Source: Actinoallomurus sp963799975 (GTDB taxonomy: Bacteria > Actinomycetota > Actinomycetes > Streptosporangiales > Streptosporangiaceae). Taken from it: a DNA stretch of 64,000 bases. The position numbers were made by a program, and so were the translations under genes. The stretch's first letter is position 1. Each line of letters starts with the position of its first letter. The stretch covers positions 372,001 through 436,000 of the forward strand of contig CAWCZF010000004.1 of the NCBI GenBank assembly GCA_963799975.1, read 5' to 3'. Positions 28,054-37,349 of the stretch are shown one piece after another. The notes beneath the pieces were generated by a model that worked only from the letters and a program-made list of their open reading frames with translations, was not told the DNA's origin and ran no database searches.

Positions 28054-28942
28054 TCGTTCTCGCCGTCACGGCCGGTGTGCTGGCCGCCGCGGGGATCATG
28101 GTGATCGCCCGGGAGCTGCGGCCGGCGCCACCGCGGCTGGACCTGGCCCTGGCCCGTATCCAAGCCGCCGCCCCGCAACCCGGACAGGCCGCAGCGGGCC
28201 AGAGGCTGGGTGATCGGGCCGGGGGCTGGCTCGCCGAGCATCTCGCCCGCCCCGCCGGACTGCTCGCGCTGCCCTCGACCGACCTGGCGCTGCTCGAGCG
28301 CAGCGCCGAGCGGTTCATGCTCGGCAAGCTCGCCCTGTTCCTCGCCGGGGTCACCATCCCCGCCCTCGTGGAGAGCGTGCTGGCACTCGCCGGTTCCGCG
28401 ATGTCGTGGACGGTGCCGGTCCTGGCGAGCCTGCTGCTCGCTACCGGCCTGTCCTTCCTGCCGATGTGAACGTACGGTCTGTGGCGCGGCAGCGCAGGAA
28501 GGACTTCCGGTACGCGTTCGCCGCCTATCTCCAGCTCGTCGTCCTCGAACGCGAAGCCGGCGCCGCACTCAACACCGCGCTGGAAGGCCCGGGCACGATC
28601 TCCGGCTCCTGGCCGTTCCGCCGCATCGGCGCGGCGCTGGAGCGGGCCCGCCGCGGCCACGGGCCGCCCTGGCTGGCACTGGCCGACCTCGGCGCGCAGA
28701 TCGGGGTGCACGACCTGGTCGACCTCGCCCACACCGCGCAGATCGCCGGAACCGAGGGCGCCAAAATCGGCGACGTCCTGCTCGCCAAGATCACCGCGAT
28801 GCGGCACGAAGCGGCCGCCGCCACCCGGGCCGAGGCCAACAGCCGCACCACCGCGATGTGGGTGCCCACCAGCGTGCTGATGCTCGGCTTCGTCGTCTTG
28901 ATCGGCTACCCGTTCTTCTCCCGGCTCATCACCGCCGGCTAA
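28050..28942 (+). CDS. tadC: Tad platform protein TadC, one frameshift near 28465
   Basis: Second F-domain platform protein. The first frame (139 residues) has an N-terminal helix, a linker and two helices ending ATGLSFLP; it then stops. The +1 frame resumes at once with DVNVRSVARQRRKDFRYAFA, the cytoplasmic core (LVVLEREAGAALNTAL) and a last helix (VLMLGFVVLIGYPFFSRLI). CTGCCGATGTGA becomes the expected LPDVN if one G is restored (CCGGATGTG). Either a real knockout of the pilus or a sequencing error; I favour error. Confidence 0.8.
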
Positions 28943-28975
28943 CCCGAATCCCAGCATGACCACGGAGGTCCCCTG

Positions 28976-29173
28976 ATGAGACAACTGCTCCAGCGTCGCC
29001 ACCGGTTCGCCGCGTGGCTCGCAGTTCAGGCCACTGCACGCCTTCGCACCGGTGACCGGGGCGCGAACGTGGTCGAAACCGTCATCATCGTCGCAGGGTT
29101 CGCGATCCTGGCCGCCGCGATCCTGGCCGCGATCGACGGCAAGGTCCACGCCTGGATCGCCAAGATTCCCTGA
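28976..29173 (+). CDS. Flp-type pilin-like small protein
   Basis: 65 residues. A basic leader ends at RTGDRG, followed by ANVVETVIIVAGFAILAAAI: a Gly before the cleavage point, Glu at mature position 5, and a hydrophobic helix. This is the class III (Flp prepilin) signal. It is probably the major pilin subunit, processed by a prepilin peptidase not visible in this window. Its stop overlaps the next start by one base. Confidence 0.7.
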   Translation: MRQLLQRRHRFAAWLAVQATARLRTGDRGANVVETVIIVAGFAILAAAILAAIDGKVHAWIAKIP

Positions 29174-29577
29174 TGACCAGCACCCCAAGGGAGCCCAACC
29201 CCGACCAGGGCTCGGCCTCGGTCTCGATCGCGATCATCTTCCCCACGATCGCACTGTCGATCCTGGCCATGGCCCAGACCGTCATGCTCGCCGCCGCCCA
29301 CGACGTCGCCGTCTCCGCAGCCGAAGAAGGACTGCGGGTCGCCCGCGCCCACGACAGCACCCCGACGCAGGGCCAGATCGCCGCCCTCGCTTTCGCCCGC
29401 CACGAACCGGTCCTGCTCACCCCACGCATCACCGTGTCCGGGACCACCACCATCACCGTGACCGTACGCGGCAGCGCGCCCTCGCTCCTGCCCGGTGTTG
29501 ATCTGTCCACCTCGGGCACCGCCGCGGGCGCACGCGAACGATTCACCACCGGACCCCCGATACCCGGTTCGCCATGA
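29173..29577 (+). CDS. TadE-like pseudopilin
   Basis: One N-terminal membrane helix (SVSIAIIFPTIALSILAMAQ) preceded by QGSA, then a small extracytoplasmic domain with AAEEGLRVARAHDSTP. This matches TadE-family minor pilins that form the pilus tip or wall passage. It overlaps the next gene by ATGA. Confidence 0.7.
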   Translation: MTSTPREPNPDQGSASVSIAIIFPTIALSILAMAQTVMLAAAHDVAVSAAEEGLRVARAHDSTPTQGQIAALAFARHEPVLLTPRITVSGTTTITVTVRGSAPSLLPGVDLSTSGTAAGARERFTTGPPIPGSP

Positions 29578-30023
29578 GCAGCCGACAGAACCGGCAGGGC
29601 CGGTCGCCAGGCGGCGGGGAGGCCGGTAACGCCGTGGTGGAAGCGGCCATCCTCGCGCCGCTGTTCATCGTGTTCCTGGCAGGGCTGCTCACCGCCGCAC
29701 GGATCCGCAGCGCGAGTGCCGCGGTCGCCCAGGCCGCCGCGGACGCCGCCCGCCAGGCCTCGATCGCCCGCACCCCGGCCCAGGCCCAGGCCACCGCCAC
29801 GGCCAGCGCCCTGGCGACGCTGCGCGACAAGGGCCTGCACTGCACGCCGCGGGTGAGTCTGGACCTGTCCGGCTTCACTCAACCGGCCGGCCGGGCCGCC
29901 ACGGTGAGCGCCCGCGTGACCTGCACCGTCCGGCTCGCCGAGGTCGCCGCACCCGGTTTCCCTGGATCCAGAACGGTCACGAGGCTGCACCGCTCGCCCC
30001 TGGACACCTTCCGGGAGCGATGA
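29574..30023 (+). CDS. TadE/TadG-like pseudopilin
   Basis: The N-terminal segment GNAVVEAAILAPLFIVFLAG carries the G..(x4)E prepilin-like pattern of TadE family proteins. A long Ala-rich helix follows (AVAQAAADAARQASIARTPA), then a small domain with two Cys (LHCTPRV and VTCTVRL) that could form a disulfide. 149 residues. Confidence 0.7.
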   Translation: MSSRQNRQGRSPGGGEAGNAVVEAAILAPLFIVFLAGLLTAARIRSASAAVAQAAADAARQASIARTPAQAQATATASALATLRDKGLHCTPRVSLDLSGFTQPAGRAATVSARVTCTVRLAEVAAPGFPGSRTVTRLHRSPLDTFRER

Positions 30024-30030
30024 GCCAGCC

Positions 30031-30480
30031 GTGACGCAGCCGACCCGTCCCCCACGCCGCCGTTTCGCAGGCGATCAGGGAGCGCTGAGCATCCTCACCG
30101 TGATCATCACCCTGGTCGTGGCGGTGTTCTTCGGCGCGATCATCGATTTCGAGCAGAAGCTGGAAGCGCGTCACGACGCCAACATCGCCGCTGAAGAAGC
30201 CGCCCGCGCCGGAACCGGTCAAATCGACACCGGCCGCGCCTACGCCCACAGCGGCGCCCTGGTGATCGACCGCCAAACAGCGATCCACGCCGCCGAGCGC
30301 TATCTGCGCACCGGCGGCTACACCGGCACCGTCACCGCCCTGGACGACCGGCACATCAGCGTGCGCGTGCGCATCAGCCGCCGCGCGATCTTCTTGCCCC
30401 TCATCGGGATCGACACCTTGAACGTGCAGGCCAGCTCGGTCGCTGACCTGGTCACCGGCGTGGAAGGACCGGACCGATGA
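30031..30480 (+). CDS. TadE/G-like pilus assembly protein
   Basis: A GTG start gives 149 residues: basic N-terminus, one helix (LSILTVIITLVVAVFFGAII), then DFEQKLEARHDANIAAEEAA and a soluble domain. This is the third minor pilin-like gene in a row, typical of actinobacterial Tad loci. Its stop overlaps the ATG of the large LysM gene. Confidence 0.65.
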   Translation: MTQPTRPPRRRFAGDQGALSILTVIITLVVAVFFGAIIDFEQKLEARHDANIAAEEAARAGTGQIDTGRAYAHSGALVIDRQTAIHAAERYLRTGGYTGTVTALDDRHISVRVRISRRAIFLPLIGIDTLNVQASSVADLVTGVEGPDR

Positions 30481-33434
30481 AACAACCCCCACCCCCTCTC
30501 CCCGGCACCCGGGTCGCCGAACTCGTCCGCGGATTCGGTGCTTTGGCCGTCCTGGTGATCCTGCTCGCCGGGGTCCCCGCCGGGCTGCTCACAGTCGCAG
30601 GACCCCCCCTTCCCCGAACTCTCCCGGCCTGGGACCAGATCACCGCCACGCTCACCCAGCCCGACACCGGCAACACCCTCTTCCTCGCCGTGATCAAAGT
30701 GATCGGCTGGACGGCCTGGTTCCTGTTCACCCTCATCACCCTCACCGAGGCGACCGGCTACCGGCGCGGCCGGCCTCCGCAGCGACTGCCCGGCGCGATC
30801 CGCCCGATGCAACACCTGGCCCGCGACCTCATCGCCACAACCGCCCTCATCATGACCACCACCCCCGCCCTCGGCGCGGCCGGACCGGCCGCCGGAGCCC
30901 TCACCCACCCCGTCACCGCCACCACCCCGCTGCCGACACCCCTGAGCACCGCAGCAACCGCCACGCCCTCCGCCGAACAGCGGCCCACACGACTCGCCAC
31001 GGCACCAGGGCGGCGGTGGCGGACCCGGACCATCCGACGCGGAGACACCCTGTGGGCGATCGCCCGGCAAACAACCGGGTCCGGAGCGCACTACCCGACG
31101 ATCTTCGACGCCAGCAGGCACCTCACCCAACCCCACGACCTGCCGCCCCTGACCGACCCCGACCGCATCTACCCCGGTCAGCGCATCCAAGTCCCCGCGC
31201 ACCAAACCCCGGCCAGCCATCCCCGCCACCGGGCCCAGCCACCGCAACGCCCATCGTCTGGTCCGCCTGCGGCAGCTTCTTCCACCCCCCGGCCTTCACC
31301 CATCACTACGGCACCCCCCAGCGCCGTCTCACCTCCGGCCGCGACCACCACCCCGCAACCCGCATCGCCGGTGCCCGCGCCACCGGCACGGACGGCACCA
31401 GCAACCCCATCGACGCATGGGCCCGGGACAGTGCCCCACCCACCGCCCGTCAGCCGCCCGGCAACGCCCTCACCCTCCGCCACGGCACCGGCCACGCCCA
31501 CCCCCACGCCCACGCCCTCCGCCGACATCCCGCCGCCGCGCACCGTGCGACCGCCCGGTCAGGACCACCAGCCGCCCGGCACCGTGACGCTCCCGACCGG
31601 CACCTACCTCAGCCTCGGACTGGCCACAGCGATCAGCATCGCGCTGGCCGCCACCCGCCTGCACCGCAGACGCCGCCGCTCCACCACCACATGGCCCGCA
31701 CCCACAGAACCAGCCACGCCCACGGCAGTCGCCGCAGTCCGAAAAGCCCACCTCGACGCCTGCACCGCGCACGGAACCCCGCCACCCACCGACGCCGACC
31801 TCCTCGCCAACGACGCCACCGAACCGGCCCCCACCCACATCACCGCCGGAACCCGCGGCAAAGACGCGATCAACCTCAAGCTGTCCGGCCTCAGCCTCGG
31901 ACTCACCGGCCCCGGCGCGACCGCCGTCGCCCGAGCCTGGCTGACCGAGATCCTCGCCAAATCCAGCCGCAACCGGACCGAACTCCTCATCCCCCAACCC
32001 GACGCCACCACCCTGCTCACCGGCACCGGCATCGACATCACCGAACTCGCCATCCCCGGCCTGGTCATCACCGCATCACTGCAGGCGGCCATCACCCACC
32101 TGGAAGCAGAGTTCGTCTGCCGCGCCCGCCTCATGGCGACCCACGACCAGCCCGACATCCACGCACTACGCGCCACCGAACCCGGCGAACCCCTCCCCGT
32201 CATCATCGTGCTCACCGCCGCGCCCGCATCCAGCGACGCCCTGGAGGCCATCCTCGCGCTGAGCGCCCCGTACGACATCGGAGCGCTCATCCTGGGCACC
32301 TGGACAGCCGGGACCACCCTGCACCTCACCGCCGACGGCACCGTCACCCACGCAACAGGACCAGCCGCCGACACATGGACAGACTGCGGACTGTTCCACC
32401 TCGGCCTCGCCGAGACCGCCGAAATGCTCCAGGTCATCCGCACCGCCTCCGGCGCACCCGAACGCCCCCCAGCCGAACCACCGACCAGCACGCCCACACC
32501 CCGCACCCCGAGCAAGACGCAGACCCCCCCACCAGTCCGCGCGGCCGGATCAGCAGCCGACGCGACCACGAACCCACCCGATCCCGGACCACCCGCCGGC
32601 GCAGAGGACCACGACGCGACCCGGCCCGTCCGTTTGTCCATCCTCGGCCCGATCCACCTCACGACCACCAACGGGCCCCTCACCACCGGGCTGCGGCGCA
32701 TCACCCGCGAACTTCTCGCCTACCTCGCCCTGCACCCCGACGGCATCACCCGCGAACAAGGCGTCGACGCCCTCATGCCCAACCGCGACCTCGAAACCGG
32801 AACCACCATGTTCCACACCGCCATCGGCAACGCCCGCAAAACCCTCCGCCACGCAACCGGCCTGCGCTCCGCGATGTTCATCACCCACACCGACGGCCGC
32901 TACCGCCTCGACCCCCACCTCATCCAGGTCGACCTGTGGAACCTGCACACCGCCCTCGACCACGCCCACCACGCCGAAACCGACACCACCCGCATCAACG
33001 CCCTACGCCGCATCCCCGACCTCTACACCGCCGAACTCACCGAAGACCTCACCCACGAATGGGCCGAAACCGAACGAGAAAACCTCCGCCGCCACGCCAC
33101 CGACGCCCTCAGCCAACTCGCCCACCTCACCAAACAAACCCACCCCGACCACGCCATCACCGCCCTGCAAACAGCCATCACCCACGACCCCTACGCCGAA
33201 CCCCTCTACCAAGACCTCATGCGCCTCCACGCCCAAACCAGCCGCCCCGACGCCATACAACGCACCTACGACCAACTCAAAAACCACCTCGCCGACCTCG
33301 ACACCGAACCCGACGAACAAACCCACCAACTCCTCCTCACCCTGCTCCACCCCCCCAGCGACCACCAAACCCAAAGACAAGCGCCCAGCCCCACCAGCCA
33401 GCCCCCGGACCTCCTCACCGTCCCGCGGGCATGA
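30477..33434 (+). CDS. Membrane LysM protein with C-terminal BTAD (SARP-like) domain
   Basis: 985 residues. Two N-terminal helices (VLVILLAGVPAGLLTVAG; FLAVIKVIGWTAWFLFTLIT) plus one near 115, then a LysM domain (RTIRRGDTLWAIARQTTGSG ... IYPGQRIQVP) near residues 185-240. A long Pro/Thr linker and another helix (YLSLGLATAISIALAAT) lead to a cytoplasmic part. The last ~240 residues have the winged-helix plus TPR-like BTAD fold of SARP regulators (VRLSILGPIHLTT ... FHTAIGNARKTLRHATG ... HDPYAEPLYQDLMRLHAQTS). Combining wall binding with a regulator-like domain in one membrane protein suggests signalling between wall and pilus expression, but this is inference. Confidence 0.8.
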   Translation: MKQPPPPLPGTRVAELVRGFGALAVLVILLAGVPAGLLTVAGPPLPRTLPAWDQITATLTQPDTGNTLFLAVIKVIGWTAWFLFTLITLTEATGYRRGRPPQRLPGAIRPMQHLARDLIATTALIMTTTPALGAAGPAAGALTHPVTATTPLPTPLSTAATATPSAEQRPTRLATAPGRRWRTRTIRRGDTLWAIARQTTGSGAHYPTIFDASRHLTQPHDLPPLTDPDRIYPGQRIQVPAHQTPASHPRHRAQPPQRPSSGPPAAASSTPRPSPITTAPPSAVSPPAATTTPQPASPVPAPPARTAPATPSTHGPGTVPHPPPVSRPATPSPSATAPATPTPTPTPSADIPPPRTVRPPGQDHQPPGTVTLPTGTYLSLGLATAISIALAATRLHRRRRRSTTTWPAPTEPATPTAVAAVRKAHLDACTAHGTPPPTDADLLANDATEPAPTHITAGTRGKDAINLKLSGLSLGLTGPGATAVARAWLTEILAKSSRNRTELLIPQPDATTLLTGTGIDITELAIPGLVITASLQAAITHLEAEFVCRARLMATHDQPDIHALRATEPGEPLPVIIVLTAAPASSDALEAILALSAPYDIGALILGTWTAGTTLHLTADGTVTHATGPAADTWTDCGLFHLGLAETAEMLQVIRTASGAPERPPAEPPTSTPTPRTPSKTQTPPPVRAAGSAADATTNPPDPGPPAGAEDHDATRPVRLSILGPIHLTTTNGPLTTGLRRITRELLAYLALHPDGITREQGVDALMPNRDLETGTTMFHTAIGNARKTLRHATGLRSAMFITHTDGRYRLDPHLIQVDLWNLHTALDHAHHAETDTTRINALRRIPDLYTAELTEDLTHEWAETERENLRRHATDALSQLAHLTKQTHPDHAITALQTAITHDPYAEPLYQDLMRLHAQTSRPDAIQRTYDQLKNHLADLDTEPDEQTHQLLLTLLHPPSDHQTQRQAPSPTSQPPDLLTVPRA

Positions 33435-33964
33435 CGACACGAGCACCGCCACCCGGCCGCTTCGCTCGTAGACCGCCGATGACGACTCCTCCACCCCACA
33501 CACAAATCAAAATCAGCAAACCGGCGTCACCCCACTCCAACCCGAACTACGGCGAGGAGACCGACCAAACCCACCTCAATTGCCTTGGCGATATCAACCA
33601 AAGGGACGCCGTCTACCACGGATGGCTACGACCCGACGGACACGCCGCCGTCGTCATCGAATCCCCCGCAGGGACATACCGGCCGCTCACACACCTCGTC
33701 CAACACTCCCCCGCAGGCCTCAACTACGGATACGACGGCAACGGACCACGAGACCTCGCGCGAAGCCTCCTCACAGACGCCCTCGGCGACTACGTCGCAT
33801 GCCCCCACTGCGGTCCCGAAACAAGCGCCTCGCCGAACAGAGACTCGAACCAAAACCACCCTTCCAAAAATCCGATCGATAGATCAGAAGATCAGTACCC
33901 TTCGGAACCCACTTCGCGACTGCAACGCCGGACCACGGGGGTCGTTATATTTGCAGTATGCTGA
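33431..33964 (+). CDS. DUF6166-like protein
   Basis: The ATG overlaps the preceding stop (ATGA). The central part, YHGWLRPDGHAAVVIESPAG then HLVQHSPAGLNYGYDGNGPR and LARSLLTDALGDYVACPHCG, resembles DUF6166, a small domain common on actinomycete plasmids and islands. The C-terminus after CPHCG is low-complexity and ends at a stop near the GC drop at 33960. An alternative start is ATG 33479. Function unknown. Confidence 0.6.
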   Translation: MTTRAPPPGRFARRPPMTTPPPHTQIKISKPASPHSNPNYGEETDQTHLNCLGDINQRDAVYHGWLRPDGHAAVVIESPAGTYRPLTHLVQHSPAGLNYGYDGNGPRDLARSLLTDALGDYVACPHCGPETSASPNRDSNQNHPSKNPIDRSEDQYPSEPTSRLQRRTTGVVIFAVC

Positions 33965-34806
33965 GCAGATTATCGCCCATCTCCCACAAGGAAAGTCTTG
34001 GACAATACGACGCAGCGACATCCTCCAATGGATTTCTAGCTCATCCCAGGAAATAACACCCTGAGAAGAGAACTTGCCTGCCTCCAGAGCAACGCGAAAC
34101 TCCGATCGACTTTCAGGATGCAACGGCGAGCGACGCCTGGCATCTTGTAGATTTTCGATCGGAACCGGCCGACATCGTGCACGCCGACCGGCGCGGCGTA
34201 CGGCCGGGTCCGCCCCCGCAAGCCGAAAGGCGATACCGACATCTGGCTCGTCGGGTACTCAGAGTGATCACGGTCGAAGTAACCGTTTGTCGGTGAAACC
34301 GTTGGCTCTCAACCTCGCCGGCTGCTCCCACATCGTTACCGCCCAACCACAACGGCGCGGCCCTGGCACCGGACCGATCGCCCCGCGCCCGGACTGGCCC
34401 GATACCCACGGTGGCGGCCCAACGGTCCCAGGCGCGGATTCAGCGCAGCGTCGGCGGCTGGACCATCGGCGTATGCATGGCCACCAAACGACCGGGTTGA
34501 CTGCTCCAGTCTCGTCCAGCACACATGATCTCCTCCTGGGCCGCCGGCCTCCGATACATCAGGCGAGACGAAGATCCCCATCGCCTAGGCAGATCCAGGC
34601 GACCTAATCTTCTGTGCCGACCCCCGGAGCCTCCCCACCACGACGCCACGGTCGCCGACCCGACCGAACACCTCGCGATCAATGCGCCCAGACCGGATCC
34701 CCGACGAGGCTCAGCTACAGCCATACGCCGTACGGCCTGGAAGAACCACCTGATTCCCAGTTCATCGACGTGCTCGTGGACGCCGCCCGTGACCTGAATG
34801 CACGAT
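33965..34806. other. Region of gene remnants without an intact gene
   Basis: About 840 bases with a lower-GC patch at 33950-34080. Two pieces look like former C-termini: YAEQIIAHLPQGKSWTIRRS (+ frame ending 34064) and SYSHTPYGLEEPPDSQFIDV, continuing to a stop at 34808. Neither has a credible start or a known domain. I cannot assign either. Confidence 0.35.
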
Positions 34807-34836
34807 GAGCCGAGCCGTAGTTGTACGGCTCGGCTC
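34807..34836. terminator. Bidirectional hairpin terminator
   Basis: A 13-bp perfect stem (GAGCCGAGCCGTA / TACGGCTCGGCTC) with a GTTG loop separates the plus-strand remnant from the minus-strand DUF397/XRE pair. Confidence 0.8.
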
Positions 34837-34857
34837 CTCTATGTCCCTGCGCGATGG

Positions 34858-34977
34858 CTATGCCTGGGCAGACTCCTCTGCGCCGGCCGCCACGGCAAAC
34901 GCCACCTCGACGCAGGCACCCTGGTTCTCGCTTCGGGCGGCTTTGCGCCAGCTCGTGACGATCTCGGGGGTGGGCAT
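34858..34977 (-). CDS. Short DUF397 protein
   Basis: 39 residues: MPTPEIVTSWRKAARSENQG then ACVEVAFAVAAGAEESAQA. The WRKAxRSxNxGxCVEVA core defines DUF397, whose genes pair with Scr1-type regulators and whose product may antagonise them. The usual second half (VxVRDSKDPxGPxLxF) is missing, so it may be truncated. GAGGAG precedes the ATG by about ten bases. It starts 15 bases after the regulator's stop. Confidence 0.75.
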   Translation of the reverse strand: MPTPEIVTSWRKAARSENQGACVEVAFAVAAGAEESAQA

Positions 34978-34992
34978 ATCGGATCTCTCCTC

Positions 34993-35853
34993 TTATTGAG
35001 CAGGAAGCTGTTCGGCTGCCTGGATAAGGAACTCTCGGCTGTCCGAGACGGACATGGCCGCGTCGCGAAGACTGTCGTAAAGCCTGGTGTGCGGCTTCAC
35101 CTGGTCAGAGTCGGTGAGCACCACGTTCGATGTGACGGTCTCGATTCCAATGACGATCGGGTCGCCCGGGTCGGGATAGGTGAATGCGGTGAACGAGGTG
35201 GCCGGAACGTTGTAGTCGGTGATCTCGGCGTCGACGGCCAGCATGCGGATCGTGATCCGCTCGTCTTTTGCCTTGTCGGCGACGTAGAGCAGCTGGTCGC
35301 GCAATACCGCTGGCGGCGCTGACCGACGTCGCACCGCGAACTCGTTCAAGATCAGCTCGTACGTCGGCCCGTCCGGCTGACGCAGACGCCGCTGGCGGCC
35401 AGCGCGCCCTTTCAGGATGCCGTCGATCGTGACACCGGGTTGCAGCGGGGTCGCGTCCGCTTCGATGCGCGCACGCGTGAACTCCGGCGTCTGCAACAGG
35501 CCGGGGATGATCGTCTGCTGATACTCCCGGATTGTCGTGGCACCAGCTTCGAGATCGGCCACCAGAGCCTGGCGCTCGCCCATGGCCCGCGCGCCGGATT
35601 CCCACCAGCCTTTCGACCCAGCGTCGTGCGCTGCCTGGACGACTTGCGAGTACCGCTCGCCGTCCACTTCGAGCGCTTCGAGGATGGCCATCACGAGGTC
35701 GATGTCGAGGCTGCGCCCGTTCTCCAATCGAGAGATCGGCTGCCGATCCCTGCCGACCAGCTTGCCGAGCTGGGCGTGCGTCATCTTGGCCTCGTCACGG
35801 AGCGCAACCAGCTCGGCGCGCAACCGATGCCCACGTACATAGGGGCTAACCAT
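34993..35853 (-). CDS. Scr1-family XRE regulator with DUF5753 domain
   Basis: N-terminal helix-turn-helix (RAELVALRDEAKMTHAQLGK, then LVGRDRQPISRLENGRS), then the DUF5753 region: QQTIIPGLLQTPEFTRARIE, RQRRL, VLRDQLLYVADKAK and SFTAFTYPDPGDPIVIGIET. Such proteins regulate development or act in DUF397-linked pairs in actinomycetes. ATG 35853 is preceded by GAGGAGTCCC; an upstream in-frame start adds 18 residues without a domain. Pairs with DUF397 downstream. Confidence 0.88.
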   Translation of the reverse strand: MVSPYVRGHRLRAELVALRDEAKMTHAQLGKLVGRDRQPISRLENGRSLDIDLVMAILEALEVDGERYSQVVQAAHDAGSKGWWESGARAMGERQALVADLEAGATTIREYQQTIIPGLLQTPEFTRARIEADATPLQPGVTIDGILKGRAGRQRRLRQPDGPTYELILNEFAVRRRSAPPAVLRDQLLYVADKAKDERITIRMLAVDAEITDYNVPATSFTAFTYPDPGDPIVIGIETVTSNVVLTDSDQVKPHTRLYDSLRDAAMSVSDSREFLIQAAEQLPAQ

Positions 35854-36407
35854 GGGACTCCTCGCAACCATCGCACCAACGCCCGACAGTCGAGCACTCG
35901 TACGCATCGAGGCTAGCGGAATCAGGCGAGACCCCGAGTCCTAGTGCTCTGGACTCTCCATCACGGGCGTGACGGATTGTGTCATCTCACTTGCGCCGCA
36001 TCACTGTACGGATTCATACTAGTCATCAGATCACTGGTGGTTGACAGATCAGTGATCGCGAGAAAAACCAGATCTCTACCCTGTACGAGTGATAGAGGTT
36101 CACGTGGCCCACGACGACTCTCGCCCTCCGATCGCTGGTTGCAGCGATCCGGGTTCCGTTGCGGTGCCACACCAAGGCCAGGCCGTCAGGGATCGCATCC
36201 CCCAGCGCGACTCTCTGACCGGCCATCCCCCGGCGCAGCCCCACTCCTGCGAGTGGTCCTCCCAAGGCCCGCCGGGACGAGGCGACCGATCGATGGGCTC
36301 GGTCGCCCGACCCGTGCTGCCCGGCGCGCAGGCGCAACGCGTCTCGCGCCGGGCAGCACGGACAACCCCGCTAGCTCCGAACTCAAGGTCATGCCCCAGG
36401 CGGTGCG
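35854..36407. other. Divergent intergenic region with a 16-bp perfect hairpin
   Basis: About 550 bases between the XRE gene (-) and the ATPase gene (+). At 36313-36328 and 36345-36360 lies a perfect 16-bp inverted repeat (CGTGCTGCCCGGCGCG) with a 16-base loop, ending 47 bases before the ATPase ATG. It has no T run; it could be a terminator, an operator or an RNA hairpin in the leader. Nothing else with coding support. Confidence 0.5.
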
Positions 36408-37349
36408 ATGACCACGACCCTGGCGGAGGACACGCTCATGACGAGCTCCGCAGACATCATTGCCGGGCGCTGCGTGGTCTGGGCGCTCCCTCACACTCCC
36501 GCGTGCGCGGAGGTGGCTCGTCTCACGATCCACCGAGTCCTGAGGACGTTGCTGCCCACGCCGCTCCTGCACGACTGCGCCGTCATGGCGAGTGAGCTTG
36601 CTACCAATGGTTTCGTTCATGGCCTTGGCGGACGGAGCCTGGATGATCGACACGCACCGGACTCTGGGCGGTCCGAACTGGCGATCTACCGGCGGGGGCG
36701 TACGACCAACGCCGAGCTCGTGGTCACGGTCTTCGATCCTCGAGCAGACATCGACGCCATCGAGCGACCGACCAGGAGCCCGCTGGACGAACTGCCGGGC
36801 AAAGACCTAGACGAGTCGTTGCCGCCTCAGGTCTTGGACAGGTTGCTCAGCCAGTTGCCCGACGAGCCGCTACCTGAATCTCTCTCGCCCGAGGTGATCC
36901 ACGGGCTCCACCCTGGGCGGTGGTCTGGTCAACGCGGTCTCGACACGGTACGCGCGATGTCCAAGGACCGTTGCGGGTTCTACCGGACGACGAGCCGGCT
37001 GGGACGCGAGCCGAAGTCGGGGAAGGTGGCGTGGTTCGCGGTCCCGCTCGCTCCCGCAACGCGCGCCGCATCGCCTCCGCGGAACGCCTTCGCCCCCGCC
37101 GAGGCTGTGGAGCAGCTCAGTTCTCAACTCGGCGCCCGCGGCATCGACCATATGATCCGAAACCACACGCACGGCCGGTCGCTGCTGTCCCTGCGCCACT
37201 TGACCGTCTGGAGCGACATAGCAACCTACTGGTGGGGAACCGGCCATCAGGCCGTACGACACCCGCACAACGATCTGAACGAGGCCACCGAGCAACTCGT
37301 CCGGATCCACCAGGACCGCGAGTACGGCGAGCTGCGGACCTCTCGGTGA
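36408..37349 (+). CDS. ATP-binding protein, anti-sigma/HATPase_c_2 type
   Basis: A serine-kinase-like (GHKL) ATPase related to anti-sigma factors: VARLTIHRVLRTLLP, the N-box CAVMASELATNGFVHG with the Asn, a variable insert rich in LP repeats (LDELPGKDLDESLPPQ), the GLDTVRAMSKDRCGFY block replacing the G2 box, and a C-terminal ~80 residues of unknown type. 313 residues. The ATG is weakly supported by upstream GGCGG. The stop overlaps the next gene's GTG (GTGA), so it acts with the TPR regulator. Confidence 0.75.
   Translation: MTTTLAEDTLMTSSADIIAGRCVVWALPHTPACAEVARLTIHRVLRTLLPTPLLHDCAVMASELATNGFVHGLGGRSLDDRHAPDSGRSELAIYRRGRTTNAELVVTVFDPRADIDAIERPTRSPLDELPGKDLDESLPPQVLDRLLSQLPDEPLPESLSPEVIHGLHPGRWSGQRGLDTVRAMSKDRCGFYRTTSRLGREPKSGKVAWFAVPLAPATRAASPPRNAFAPAEAVEQLSSQLGARGIDHMIRNHTHGRSLLSLRHLTVWSDIATYWWGTGHQAVRHPHNDLNEATEQLVRIHQDREYGELRTSR

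Noticed and set aside
31016..33430. Pro/His/Arg-rich plus frame overlapping the LysM-BTAD gene
   Set aside because: Shadow of the real gene; only its last part (33431-33964) is coding, as the DUF6166-like gene.
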